The position numbers and the translations under genes were made by a program. A stretch of DNA of 64,000 bases from Morella rubra (taxonomy: Eukaryota > Streptophyta > Magnoliopsida > Fagales > Myricaceae): assembly GCA_003952965.2 (NCBI GenBank), contig CM025856.1, positions 1,792,255 to 1,856,254 on the forward strand. The letters are read 5' to 3'. Shown here one piece after another: positions 35,842 through 48,976 of the stretch (its first letter is position 1; each line of letters begins with the position of its first letter). The notes beneath the pieces were generated by a model. The model worked only from the letters and a program-made list of their open reading frames with translations, was not told the origin of the DNA and ran no database searches.

Positions 35842-38046
35842 ACAACCCGTTTTCGAACCAAGTGAAAGCCACCAAACACTATAGTGCGCGTGATTTATAT
35901 GCACTACCCAATAATATTCAGTAAACACATCCACAAGGGAAAGAAGCTGCAAAAGTCTAAATTTCAGGCAACATCTACATAAAAATGCAGCAGAAGTCAA
36001 TACTTGCACAATACAGCAGCAGAATAAGAGGATCATAGGTGACTAGCTAGCGGGACCTCAAACCATGTGCAGTAAACCCAAGTCCAGCCATGAACAGATT
36101 CGCCAAAACACCTGCAATATATGCATGTAGTACTTGTTTCGACCCCCACGCATGCAACTAGAGCATGGCACAGCTACATCTAAATGAATGATCATGCTTT
36201 GACTAGAAGACAGTTCTATGAAAATGAGTATATATATATATATGCACCTTTTCCAGCTCCACTGAAACCATTTACTAGGGAATTAGATGCTTCAGGACTC
36301 AAAAAGGTCGTCCCGGCTCCCCTTGAAATTTGAATGATAAATGCTCTCGCATGTATCCGTATGTTGCTTTCCTCTATCTGTGATCTACTGAAGGATATAT
36401 AACAGTCTTTCAATTTTCAATGTGTGTGAACGCTGATGATTCAACATTACAGAGGGCTATTTCCAGTAAGGTCCTCAATAAATTTATCGATTTTCGGCAA
36501 AGAGACTAGGCCTAGGAGGCCCTCGATCGGGCAGGCTCCATGATGTTTTGTTCTTCAAAAATTGTACCACTCTTGGTGCAGTGCTTTTGCATGATTGCTT
36601 CACCATTTAAAAGGTCATCACTTCAATTGGCCGAAGTGCGTGCGCGCATGAGTTCAATTTTGAGCGAAGGAGATCGAGGTTACGTACTACATTTGAGGCC
36701 GGCCGGCCCTCCATGATGTTCACTCTAGTCTTTAAACTAAAACCTCTCTTTTGTAAGTTCGCATGATTATGTCACCATTAAACAGCTTAATTATAATTTC
36801 CAGTGAGTACTACTGAACGAACGATTTGATGACAATTGAGAGATTACGTACTTACATACCCAGGGCCGGCTTAATAAAAATAGAGGCCTAAATGTAACGT
36901 ACCTTTGAGGCCCTGCCTTAAATTACCAGACTGCTAGCGCTCTTTTTGTATGTCGACGTTCATATTAATTAACATCATGTTATTTCCATCAATCAATGAA
37001 CAAAAATTTCCTCTGATACCCTCTAGGACGTTTGTTCTTCAAGAGTTGCAAGCCAGATTATAAGTACCAATATGATCCTACGCGCGCTAGCTCTCACACC
37101 TTCCTCATGTGGGTTTTGCGATTTCTTGGAAATCGCCCAATATTGAATAAGATGCTCGTGAAATCCCGCCTGCAAGTATACAATAATAAAATGGTTAAAG
37201 TGCTTCCCACTGCGCATTAGTCGGATCGAATCCTCTGAATATATATGATATGAGTTGTAGGCCAGCTAGCGCATATATGAATAAATCCTTGCCTTGCTTG
37301 AAATTATATATATACGCAACCATACAGAAATAGTGAACACAGATCGAATAGCTTTATTTATCCTCCATTTTCAACTAGAAGAATCGAGTGCACTTGACGA
37401 CACTCACGAAAACTTCAGGAAGTGCGTCTTATTTTTCTCTGTAGAATTCTAGGGTACCTGATGCGTGTTAGCTACACATAGCCTATCTTTTCTTGCACCT
37501 AGAAAAGGCGACGACATGATCATGAGTTCTTTTACCTTAAACAAGCAAAAGAAAACTTGTAATCTGTGGCTCTCCTCACCCGGCCGATGATTGAAACCCT
37601 TTGGGTCGTTCCTAAAATAACAAAACCAATTAATACACGACTTAAAGGCAGCACACGTTAACACAAACATTAAATTTACTCTTTTACGTTTTGGCTTCTC
37701 ATGGAAACTGAATCTTCCGTTAAGGATAGGACTGTGGGAGAGATTTTCTATTTGGAGAGACACGAAAAAATGAGTCTTCAGTCTCCTGTCAGATGAGGGA
37801 TTTGATCGGAGACAATAGTGATCGAGACCTATATAAACCGACGGATCAAATTTGTTCCCACAGATATGGCGTCCCTGAGAGCACACGTCATTTAATAATA
37901 TAAGGGATCAACACGCGTCCTGAGCTCAACCCCTCAAGGGCACCAGATCTGTGGGAAACAGATATAGTCTGTATATCTGGATGGGTTTAAATTCGTAGCA
38001 CCTGGACCAAATTTATTCCCTGTCGCATGTGCTTCTGAACTATGAA
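35842..38046. other. intergenic with transposon scraps
   Basis: No gene recognised. A (TA)n run lies at 36229-36242. At 36862-36895 CAGGGCCGGCTTAATAAAA resembles the end of a hAT-like element (the CAGGGCCGG type), but no partner end is found. The remainder is AT-rich spacer. Confidence 0.45.
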
Positions 38047-38402
38047 TAGGGCCGACTCTAGGAGTAGGCAGCTTGGGTGGCTGCCTAGCTAAGGTTCCTA
38101 CCAAGAAAAGTACTGTTTGATTTTTGGGAGGCTCTAGTATGAGTGAAACTTAGAAAAACAAAAAAATATATTGCATATATAGAGCTTCAACTTAATTTTT
38201 TGTATTAAAGCCTCAAAATTATTTGTACTCAAAATTTATGGGTAGCTCTATTTTGTGAAAGAACTTATTTTAATTTTGATTACCTAAAAAAGTATTTTTA
38301 AGTAAATATCTGTTTAAAATATATTTTTATTATATTAAAAAATAAAAAGACCTCACTTTTAATTTTTGCTTTATACTTCTATTTTTATTGAGCCCGCCCT
38401 GT
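38047..38402. mobile_element. non-autonomous hAT-like element
   Basis: The left end TAGGGCCGACTC and the right end GAGCCCGCCCTG are imperfect inverted repeats of the CAGGGCCGG...type seen in plant hAT elements. Flanking octamers ACTATGAA (38039-38046) and AGTATGAA (38403-38410) match at 7 of 8 positions, the expected hAT target-duplication length. 356 bp, no coding capacity. Confidence 0.7.
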
Positions 38403-38525
38403 AGTATGAAGCAGTTGTTAAATGAGGTGATTATATTCAACGGGACACACGGCTAACTACTTTTCTTAAGTTTCGCTCCTCATGATTGACCTTGCTTTGT
38501 CCTATTTAAGAAAGTTATTTTTTTT

Positions 38526-39057
38526 AAGGCTTAATTGCACCCAGGGCCTTGAGGTATACGAGGTTGCAAATGAGCCCCTGAGGTAACATTTTCAACAAAT
38601 AGACCCTGAGGTAGAGTTTAAGTCAAATTGAAGCCCCTCCGTTCATTTATCATCAGCTCTGTTAACTGTCATTGTGGTCAGGGTTTTAAAATCCACGTCA
38701 TAAAAATTAGAAAGTGTCATCTATCAATTAAAACGTTCACGCCACATCGCCCAGGTGCAATGGGGAGAACGACGTCGCCTTATTAAGTTGTTTTTTTTTT
38801 TTTTAACTAGGTACTGTGAGCTGACAGACACCTTGCGTAGATATGACATGGATATTTTAACTGGACAGGTAGCGTTTTCTAATTATTATGACGTGGATTT
38901 TAAAGCTGACAGCAATGACCGTTAACAGGGCTGATGAAATGGACAGAGGGGCCTCAATTTAACTTAAACTCTATTCAGGGTCTATTTGTTGAAAACGTTA
39001 CTCAGGCTCATTTGCAACCTTTGTATACCTCAGGGGTCTTAAGTGCAATTAAGCCTT
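38526..39057. mobile_element. foldback element with ~190-bp inverted arms
   Basis: Begins AAGGCTTAATTGCAC and ends GTGCAATTAAGCCTT. The arms stay matched for about 190 bp, including GAGGTATAC, GGTTGCAAATGAGCC, CAACAAATAGACCCTGA and TTTAAAATCCACGTCATAA. Long-armed, non-coding elements of this type are usually placed with Mutator-like or foldback MITEs. The T-rich flanks hide any target duplication. Confidence 0.8.
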
Positions 39058-39344
39058 TTTATTTCAACTGTAGCCATCATAACTATATACAAATCCATAA
39101 AAGCAATGTTATATATATGCTCATTTGGAAGAAGGAAAAAAAACCTACCTGATTTATTATACGTAGCAGAGTATAGACAAATAGAACCCAATCTTATCCA
39201 ATTATATGTATATATATATACATATAATCACTAAATTACGTTGAAGACATGTGCATGTAATTGATTACGAGGATAATATAGATCAAGATTCTCTTTAATT
39301 TTCTATCCCGAATTACATTGTACAATTCGGATAAAAAATTATAA

Positions 39345-39556
39345 ATAATATATATATTAAGTGTTACAAATATATTTTGCAAATCATGAATTATATATAT
39401 GGACTAGCACTAAAGTCATATATATTAAGTGTCACGAAATATATCTTGCAATCATGGATTATATATATGGGACTGACACTAAAGTCATATATATTACGTG
39501 TCACGAAATATATTTTACAATCATGCATTATATATATGGGACTGGCACTAAAGTCT
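39345..39556. repeat. 68-69-bp tandem repeat, three copies
   Basis: Units start near 39360, 39428 and 39497 with AGTGTTACA / AGTGTCACGAAATATAT / CGTGTCACGAAATATAT. Each contains CAATCATG-ATTATATATATGG and CACTAAAGTC. Period 68 then 69 bp. AT-rich satellite-like cluster; open frames across it are an effect of the repeat. Confidence 0.9.
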
Positions 39557-41064
39557 AAAGACACGGTTGTCTACAGGAAGTCAGAAACCGGCCTCACGTA
39601 CGTTTGAAACAACCTAATTAGAAAAACCTAAATTTTAATTTGAGATTGATGAAAAGTCGTCGCATCAATTATCCGAAAGTAGTGACATAACTAGTTTAGT
39701 CTAAAATAATAGAGGCCATCACGGGTCAACATGTATAATTCTGAATGTGACTCTCCCAATATTGCACCGTCGTTTGTGCTAATCACTCTATAAACTTTCC
39801 CATATACAATTCCGACTTATTTTGGAACCGTACAAGGATATTATAACTTAGGCCCACTTATATTTCCTGCCTGGGACAAGCTAATGATCACCTAAATTTC
39901 TAAACTCGAATTAATCCTTCACATTTTGAAAGGTCATTGCTTATGATCTTCATGATCTTCTCGAATCTGAGCTTCATCCTGGGTTTTGCTGGAACCAGCC
40001 CATCAGACAAATTGACTAAAATTGTATAACTGCAAAAGAAGGAGAGAAAACCGTGGGCGTGATGTCGAGAAGATAGTCGTCCTTTCAAGTAATTTGTACA
40101 AATTGCAATATATATCACTTCAAGTTGTTTCAATTTATTAATTCATACACGTACGTATTGAGAGATTCATGCGCCGATCATATTTCGATACAAACACAAG
40201 CGATGATTTTTGTTCTGACCAACAATGTAGAAGGAAGGAGACGTTAATTTATATTCCAGCTTCTTGTTGTTGGAGTGAGTGGATATTAGAAAATATTTAA
40301 GAAATTTTGAAATTTCAACGTCTTTCGAGACTAATTCTTTGTTGGAGAAGCCACTTGGAAATTAACCCATGAATGCCTCTCAGGCCCTTATAGCAACGAT
40401 TTTCACGAGCAGCCAAAGTTATGAAACTCGAATGGCGACGAACCAATCATTAATTTATCCTTTTAAAAGGTACTACAGTACTGGTTCTGCATACTTGGGT
40501 CTTCCTCCCCAATTTGCCAAGAAAAAAAAAATTGAAGTCCATTAGGCTTGTGAAAATGGGCTAAGCACAATTAGCCCAATCTTTGGATTACTGTGGCGGA
40601 CATGAAGGGAAAAGGTCCACGCTTGTGCCCGGTAAGTCTTTAAAACTCCGCCCAGTTACTATCTCGTAGAGTTAGAGGCCCTCAGTATCTGGGCCTACTT
40701 TTTGTTTCCTAAAACAATATCTGTTCGCGTCCAACTTGAGGCCAGTCCACAAATGAGGTGCAATTATAGAAATATGAGAATGCATTCCAGAGATCCATCT
40801 GTCGTGGTTGGGTCTATCATTCGTACTCAAATTATATTATTCAATTTGAAAGAGATAAACATAATAGATATATTTTATATTATTTAATATTATTTATATA
40901 AAATTTTGGACAACATGAGTCCTATAATGGGATAATGAGATTCACTCATGTTTATTTCTCTCCAAATGCAATTGGGGTAGAAAAATTATAATTTTTTTTA
41001 TATCTAAGAAAATTGAATGGGTAATGAACAAATTGTTTTAGACCCAATCAATTTATCAAATACA
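39557..41064. other. intergenic
   Basis: No gene recognised. A stretch at about 40842-40990 resembles the AT-rich, inverted-repeat MITE at 54985-55137 (shared TATTATTTAATATT-TATATAAAATTTTG block), suggesting a family with several copies. Confidence 0.4.
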
Positions 41065-41401
41065 CTTGTCCCCTTTATTTTTAGGGTCGTTTACACTTTG
41101 CATCTTGATGTATTATTTTTGAGACATTTGATCTTTTAATTTACATATTTTTTCAATTTAGATCCTGTACCGAAATTGCTCTTCAATTTAGACGGATTTC
41201 ATCAAAATTTTTACACATTTCTTCTTTTATCTTTCGAAATATTTACACATTGCACCCCACGTTTTAACAAATCGTCTAAATTAACGGACAATTTAAATAC
41301 AGGATCTAAATTATAAAAATATATAAATTAAGAAATCTAATGTTCAAAAATAATATATCAAAACGTAAAATATAAATAAACTCAAAGATAAAAGGATAAA
41401 A
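41065..41401. mobile_element. AT-rich MITE with ~120-bp inverted arms
   Basis: The left arm (CCCCTTTATTTTT, TATTATTTTTGAGACAT, CAATTTAGATCCTGTA, CAATTTAGACGG) is mirrored by the right arm (CGTCTAAATTAACGGAC, TACAGGATCTAAATT, TTCAAAAATAATATATCA). Non-coding. It is related in style to the element at 23334 but not the same sequence. Confidence 0.75.
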
Positions 41402-42829
41402 ATATATTTAACGCTATTTTTTTATTCGCCTAATCTAACACAAAAGACGAAGGTTATAGAAATGAACGGTGACGTTTGTGGGAGAGGCTGGGAGGCAAGA
41501 GGAGGGAATGTATTATGTTTTTAACAGTCACCCTATACGGTCTGTCGTACTAGTCCACCTCGATGGAGCGAGATCCAACGGCCTGGCCACTGCCGCGCCT
41601 GACAGAAGAAACTCTACCACGGCACGAAAGAAGTTCTGGCAGAAAGCCAGACTAGCAGCCAGTTGTTTTACGGGATGGAATTGGGGGGCTATGGCCAAAT
41701 AAAATGCAATATTTTCTTCTCACCAAAAAAAAAAAAAAAAAAAAAATAAGGGATGGATACAATATGTACCTTAAATTTTAAAAATATTGGCATTTGTACC
41801 TTTATTTATTATTTTTATTACAACATCTATTAATATTAATTTTAGATATTTTACATTTAATGCTAAAATTTTCTGACACTAGATAAAAAAATTATTTTTT
41901 AGTTTTTAAAATTATGATTTTACTCTTATAAAATATCATTACAAAAAAATTATAGAAATAAAACTGTTATTATGTACGGCATCAAATTATTTTCTGTTTA
42001 AATTAATTAAAATTTTTTAAAAAATATAAAATATCTGAATTAATAATTAATGGATAGTGTACGAAAGACGAGGTAGAGGATGTAAAAACAAAAACAAAAG
42101 ATAATATTTTCTTCCACTCCTTTCTTTATCGAGCGGATCGTGTGAATGATTGAGATCAGAGTGGACGGCAGAGTTGACCATATAGTCTTTTCACAGTTGT
42201 CACCATGCCAAGTATAATGCAAATGGCCTTCAAGTAGAAGAGCATTCAAATTCAACCGACGGGGGTTCTGCAACTGTTCATGGAATATGAATAGACGGAT
42301 TAAACAGGGCATTGTGAATACATGCGCAATAACATCTTAACATCTACACTTAAAAATAACATTTATCCAATCATTAAGAAGTTAAAAGCTAAGATTATTT
42401 TTATTTATTTATTTATCAAATTACTTTGAGATACAAATATCGATCCATCTCCGAGCACCAATTATTCTTGGAATTTTTTTTTCACCTTCAAATCAGCACA
42501 ATATGCCTCTGGATCGAGAAATTTACATGACTAGAAAGATTGTTCTGCATGGCTCTGATGTGATCGTACACGCCTATTCCACGTTAAAATACGTGCATGT
42601 CCAAATGGCACACGATGCGGTTAGTGGGGTCTGCAAAAGTTCTTCCTTTTCCACCACATGTTTGGCGGGTGACCTGAGTAAGTGCTCGACAGGTAATCCG
42701 ACCAGTTCTCATGAGGCAGGAACCTCTTTGGACTTTGGCCATGGAGAAGTGAAAGATGACTGAGCTGGAGAAAAAGAAGAAGAAGAAAAACCAATACCAC
42801 GTCAAAACCAGACTATCAGAGGAATAAAT
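41402..42829. other. 5' flank of At5g41620-like gene
   Basis: An A tract lies at 41725-41747, then AT-rich sequence to about 42060, again with a partly self-complementary look. No open frame here resembles a known protein. Confidence 0.45.
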
Positions 42830-42836
42830 TATAAAA
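42830..42836 (+). promoter_or_regulatory. possible TATA box (TATAAAA)
   Basis: TATAAAA sits 111 bases upstream of the CDS start at 42941, followed by a CT/AC-rich leader. The spacing suits a start site near 42862. Inference. Confidence 0.4.
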
Positions 42837-42883
42837 CACCACACTCTCTCAAATCCCTCCCACAGAACAACGAAAAAAAAAAA

Positions 42884-42913
42884 ATGAAAGAGAAAGAATC
42901 CATTCACGCCTAG
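42884..42913 (+). CDS. upstream ORF (9 codons) in the leader
   Basis: ATG at 42884 encodes MKEKESIHA then TAG. It lies in the same frame as the main start at 42941, which begins 27 bases after this stop. It follows an A-rich tract. If the leader starts near 42860 this uORF would be met first by scanning ribosomes and could damp translation of the main protein. Regulatory role is inferred. Confidence 0.45.
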   Translation: MKEKESIHA

Positions 42914-42940
42914 AGAGAGAAGAAAAAAAAGAAGAAAATA

Positions 42941-45900
42941 ATGGAAAGAGAAGAGAAAAGTGGGGAAGGGAGAACAGAAAAGGAGGAAAATTTGCGAGAA
43001 AAGTTGAGGAGAGGGGTAGTATTGGTAGGGAAAAGAGGGGGCCCATGTACTCCAGTGCTCTCTTGGAGACTTTGGGCTCCTCCTGCCCTTGACACCATCA
43101 TTAAGGACTACCCTATTAACCCTCCGTCTGCTAGAAAGCTCGCCGCGGCTCTCTGGGAGTTCCAGCAGCTTTATTTTCCACAATCTGAAATGGACCGTGG
43201 TGTTGGTAATGGTGGTGCTGGCGCTGACTCTAGGCTGCGCCGCCACCATCACCACTATAACAAGCCGAGCAAGGACAAGCGTCTCGACCTTTCCCACTTT
43301 TTGGCTGACAATTCTCCAAGTTCTCCTGAACAGGTATCTATTTTCTTTTCCACTTAGATTTGAGGTACCTGATTTGAGTATTGATTGATTTGCCTGTTTG
43401 AGTTTCTGGTATATGCCCAAATCTTAGTGATTTTTGTGCTTGAGGTTACTTAAATGTCGAAAACATGCTTCCGTACTGGGACAAAGATCATGTGTGGATG
43501 ACTGATTCCTTTTGTTGTTGTTTGGTATGCTCATGTCTTGCGTTCGTTTCTTTTCGGTCTTTGTTCTGCATGTATTTGGCTCAATATTGATGGTTCTTGG
43601 AGCTTCCTGTGTCGGTCAAAATCACTTGGTAAAATGTCACGTGTTATCAAACATGCTAATGTGTTTCTTCTTCGTAATATATGGAACATATTTCCCTAGT
43701 TCAAAGCTTAGGCCCTCTTCCATTGACAGATAAGTATGTTCATCCGGGTGACCAGCAAATGTGTTAGGGTTTTGCTGAGGAAAGTTTTTTTCTTTTCTGA
43801 ATTCGTCATTTTCCGTTACAGGGTGGTTTCTTATAGAATTGGCAATGTTGGTTATGGGATTTTAGTCGCTTCGGCCATTGGTAAAGATAGTCTGATGTAT
43901 GTTCTTATGATTCAGCTGTAAAACATTATGTACGTCTTATGACATCTTGGTGCTTTTCTTGCCATTTCCTATGGTTATTTGGTTTGGATATGTGGTCCTT
44001 TTAATTCTTCACTCAACGGTGAAATCCTTCCTCTAAACCCCTCCGCATTTTTTTTTCTAAAGAAAATCAGCTCTCTTCTGAAGCAACGACCTGGAAGTTA
44101 CCTTTTCTGTCCAAGAACTTCTAATCTAGGTTCCTTTTCAACTCTGCTATACCATACTTGTGCTGGCTGCTTTACTCTTACTAGTTTAACTTCTTCGTGG
44201 AACTTCCGAACGTGAATTGTTCAATAGTGCTACATAATTCTTCAACATTGTCTCTTCTCAACTCCATCGGTAAACACAAATAACAACCTTCTGTGTTTAA
44301 GACATCCCTAGAGAGGATGGGCTTCTGAACAATAGTCATCTCATCGCAACTGATTTGTATCTGATCACCCATGCCAGCCAGGAAGTGCAAGCAGTTTGAG
44401 GAGGCATGTTGCTGCATCACTGATGCAACATCATCGAGCAATTGAAAGGAATAATCATGCCTTGCAGCCTGTATCTCCGGCAAGTTATGGTAGTTCCATG
44501 GAGGTAAGAATCTTGATCTTTTGGACATATTTTCCGCTTAATGCTCTGTTCTTTAATTTCAAGGAGAATAGAGATCCATAAAAATGAATTTTGTCAGCAG
44601 AGTTTGGATAGTAATTTTGGCAGAGACAATACTGTTAAGCATCCAGAATAAGGCAGTGTCTATGATGTATCCTTCACAATCTGATGAGGCATGGACTAGA
44701 TTCACAAATTTGTTCTTTTGAGTACTCTGAAAGACTATGGAGCAATGCGTTGTCTTGAAATATCAAGTACGCACCCATGTGGTGCATCTCTTGAGAAAGG
44801 AAATTCCTATCCAGGGGAGCAATTGACCCCGACTGTAGGTCTTGAGCGGTAGATTAAGTGGCTTAATAACTTTTAGTTCTTTTTCTCCATTGTTCGATGA
44901 ATACCAGTTAAGTGTGTCTTCATGAGAGTTGGCTGCAATGATGTTATCCTTGTTACTGTGTGCACAGCATGTGCTCTCTCAGCAGCCTTCAGGCTTAGTG
45001 TTACTGCTTTTGATCCCTTCAGTTCTCCACCATATCTTATCTTTCCACTATCAGTTCTCTCCGTCATTCACCTTTCATGGGTTCACATTCCTTTCTCTTG
45101 CAGGTAGCACCTTACAACCCTGCTGTCACTCCCTCCAGTTCTTTGGATTTTAAGGGAAGGGTAGGTGGATCACATTATAATCTTAAAACCTCTACGGAGC
45201 TGCTTAAAGTATTAAATCGGATCTGGAGCCTGGAAGAACAACATGCATCCAATGTGTCATTGATAAAAGCATTGAAAATGGAGCTGGACCAATCCCGTCT
45301 CAAAATCAAAGAGTTGCTGAGAGATAGGCAAGCTAGTCGACATCAAATAGATGATTTAATGAAGCAAATTGCAGAAGATAAACTAGTTAGGAAGAATAAG
45401 GAACAGGAAAGGATCCATGCTGCAGTACAGTCTGTGAGAGATGAGCTAGAAGATGAGAGGAAGTTGAGGAAAAGATCGGAGAGCCTACACAGAAAGTTAG
45501 CTCGGGAGCTTTCTGAGGTGAAATCTTCTCTTTCTGATGCTCTAAACGTGCTGGAAAAAGAGAGAAAATCAAGGACAAATTTGGAATATCTATGCGATGA
45601 GTTTGCTAGGGGAATTAAAGATTATGAACAAGAGGTGCATGCTTTAAAACAGAGATGTGAAAAGGATTGGGCTGGAAAGGCTGACCGAGATCGCTTGATT
45701 CTCCATATATCCGAATCATGGCTTGATGAACGGATGCAGATGCAACTGGAAGAAGCTCAGCCTGGTTTTCCTGACAAGAAATCAATAGTGGACAAGTTAA
45801 GCCTTGAAATAGAAACCTTCCTTCAAGCTCAACGCCTGGATAACACTAAAAGTAGGGATAAATTGTTGCCTAGGGATCGCCGCAAGTCGCTCGAATCTGT

Positions 45901-46624
45901 CCCTTTGAATGAGGCTCTGAGTGCACCTCAGAACATGGGTGATGAAGATGATTCTGTAGGCAGTGAATCACACTGTTTCGAGCTGAATAAACCAAGCAAC
46001 AATGACCTTAAATCACACGGGGTTGAAGCTGTGGATGGTCATACTGGTGAAGCCGTGAAATCAAATGAACTGATGAAAAACCTCATCTCCCATGAACGGG
46101 TAAAAAGTCGTACTCCATCCAGCTTGCAAGTTAAGTTTGAAGAACAGATGGCTTGGGCTATGTCATGTAATGGAAACAAGAAGCCGCCGGTAATGGACTC
46201 AGAACAGGGTAAAACCATAGGAGGTATGCCGACTGATGTGAACGTATCCCAAAAGTCTGAGCATTGTGAAGCTACTGAAGATTGTGGTTACCAAAATAGG
46301 AATAAACATGATGAAATCCATGGGACAAATTCACATTATATGGTCGATAACTTAATAAGAAGTCAACTTTCATTATCAGATTGTGGGAACTTAAATCCCG
46401 ACAGCAATTACGGCGAGGCTTCCTGCAGCAACTCTGGATGGAGGAATCAGGCAAGTCCAATAAGACAATGGATGGAAAAACTTTCATCCCCAGGTCTTGA
46501 TGTCTCCGAGCCTTCTGTGAAATTGCCTCCAGGCTTAAAGGAAAATACTTTGAAGGCAAAGCTTCTTGAAGCCAGGTCAAAGGGTCCACGCTCGCGTTTA
46601 AAAGCTTTCAAGCGTTTCTCATAG
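42941..46624 (+). CDS. At5g41620-like coiled-coil protein (3 exons)
   Basis: Exons 42941-43333, 44378-44503 and 45104-46624 join in phase 0 with GT...AG borders and give 679 residues. Residues 30-45 (GKRGGPCTPVLSWRLW) are the family's N-terminal signature. The middle exon carries RRHVAASLMQHH and LQPVSPASYGSSME. Exon 3 holds YNLKTSTELLKVLNRIWSLE, then a long coiled coil (about 205-395, with ERKLRKRSESLHRKLARELS and ESWLDERMQMQ), a disordered acidic middle, and a basic C-terminus (SRLKAFKRFS). The family is annotated as USO1-like or 'uncharacterized At5g41620'; a link to BRANCHLESS TRICHOME is known for relatives. Its molecular function is not established. Intact. Confidence 0.9.
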
Positions 46625-48976
46625 GCTTCAGAGGTGGCTTAAAGCTTTTGAAGGTTGCAAGCTTCCCAGTTCGGCTTATGGGATTGAATGGTTCTGCCTC
46701 ACTGGTCGGGAATTTGTTTTTGTGAATATTGGCCTGATGGCCTCGTTACTTCTTCTGAGTCACTTTGTTTTTCAGGTGATCATGCTTCTGTACTATCTTT
46801 TGTAATTTTAATTGAAGTCTGTATATTGAGTGTAATGTTATCACATAGCTACATGGATGAGAGGGATTTGCAGGCCCTTGCAATTTTGGAGTAATTACTT
46901 TTAGCCTGTCCGCTTTTATCCTAGTGGGTAGTCGTGGCTAATCTGTCTCTATGTCCCTTTTTTTCTTCGGAGGCAGAGTAACTGTTCTTGGAAACTCCGT
47001 TTTCTAGGGTCTATCAACCAATCTTTCCTTGGTACGATATTTAATGGAGTGTGCTCAAAGCATCACATAGAAACTGCAGATGGATCTCCTTCCTGTGCCA
47101 CGGCGAACAGCCAACCCTTCACATATTTCTATTGTCTACCTTGTTGCCCCTTAATCCTTTTTGGAACTTTTGCAAATCCATGGTAGTGGACGCCTCACTT
47201 CTCGCGCTCTTCCTGGTATATTGCGACAATTCTTCACAAGATTCAGAAGCAATTATGTAGACAATATCAAACACACTGATTGAGGACAGGCCTAATCAGT
47301 TTTCAATGAAGATGCTATTCACTCGTGCTCTGCCTATTTGTATGTACTAGTGGTCAGCGCGAGTTTATGCGAGAGCGCGCATTTTAGAAACAATTGAGGA
47401 AACGTATATCTTTCAATCCAATAATAAGACTCACTTAGATCTAAATACACATAGAGATAGTAAATCTCTGACTCTGCGTAAACTATTTCTTTGCTTTAGC
47501 GACTACTATGGTGCTTTTCACTTTTTGTGTTACATACACGGTGTGATCTATTACAGGATTCTGGAATCCATTAGAACAATACCCAAAGTGGTATGTGTGA
47601 ATCAAATACCAGCAGCCAAGATGTTGAGGTATAGTTAAGTGTTTGTAAGAAATTTTTTTCGCAAATCACAAAGGTAAAAATCACTACTCTTATATATTAT
47701 GCATTTCCTTCAAGTTATAATAATCAAGAAAACAAATCGTTTTGACATTATAACAATTATGCATCAAGCGTAATTCGTTCCATATAAAAGACAACTATCG
47801 TAGTCTCAATTAGAAAGAGATTTCTAATTCGTCCCTCCATACGGAGCCCATATTCCACAAATTATTCAATATTTGACAATGTTTTTCAGTATTATATTCT
47901 CTATACAGAGAGAAGAACCATATAGAAATGAAATAATAATAGGTTAATTTAGCGAACATAAACACAGACCTAGACACTACTATGCATACTATACGTGATC
48001 TAAAAAGATCCATAGGACATTTCTCCTCAGCACAATCCTAGTCTCCATTGCACAAAACCAATTTATATCTGGTTAACTAAAAAAGAAAAAATTATGTTTT
48101 AGCAGAAAAGAATCCCCTCAGACATAAAAGCCCATGAGAAAGTACAAATTTAGCATTATATCCATAAAAAATCCATCCTGCTAAAACAATTACAAAAGTA
48201 AATTATATTCAAAACAAAATTCTTTCTTAGCATGTAAAATACCACTTAATGATATAATATATCGCATAAATAATCATTTCGATCTAGGCAACTATGTAGA
48301 GACTTCTTCATAAAAGCAAAGTAAACACAGACGTAACGAAAAACTCAATAACGTAGAAAAACTTTAGTATCCAAAACCATCAAAAACATGTGGTTCAATG
48401 CACTGATAGATAACTAGGCCTAGATAAGCATACGCGAAGGTCACACAATAGCTCTATTTTTGCACTCTTATTAAAATCTAATGTGTACTGCATAAAGCGT
48501 TACGCAGAGAACGTAAAAATAAACTCTAATGCGACAAAGTCTAGGACCACCTGATTATCTAACTAATATCAGTTTGAGATCTAGTACTTGCTTTTTATTC
48601 AAAGTAATTTTTGGAATTTGGTCAGGAGACAGCATTTACGACTTCTAAACTCTATCCCCACCCAATTATAGTCTATATTACTTACGAATCGAAATAGTTA
48701 ACGCGAATTATATACTCAAAATGAATTACAAAGCTCCCACTATCTGTTTGATGAAAATCCTGTTCTACGAGGCGTCGTACCCAGGGAACTAGACCTCTTT
48801 TCGTGTTATGCATAGAGCAGATTGTAGGTGACCATTGGGGTGGCAATATATTCTGAGTGCTTAGAACGGCCTCTCGTTTCGAAATTTCCATTAAAACAAA
48901 TCTGCACCTTATTAATATAATATGATGTCATCCACCTTGTGCCGCGCGTTTTCAGGAGAGAGAGGAGTGAGAGAGG
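46625..48976. other. 3' UTR region then decayed-looking spacer
   Basis: The first 250 bases probably hold the 3' UTR of the At5g41620-like gene. Beyond about 47300 nothing is recognisable on either strand: no long frames, no repeat arms and no RNA gene. Confidence 0.45.

Noticed and set aside
36862-36908. CAGGGCCGG...GAGGCCCTG considered as a complete tiny hAT element
   Set aside because: The right part is too short and no 8-bp flanking duplication is visible; at most a fragment of one end.
39361-39607. Two overlapping plus-strand frames with repeated peptides (ICxCHEIY...)
   Set aside because: The peptide repetition is produced by the 68-69-bp DNA tandem repeat; there is no start context or homologue.
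43512-44215. Plus-strand frames inside intron 1 of the At5g41620-like gene
   Set aside because: No resemblance to any family and no phase-compatible splice sites; only 44378-44503 qualifies as an exon.
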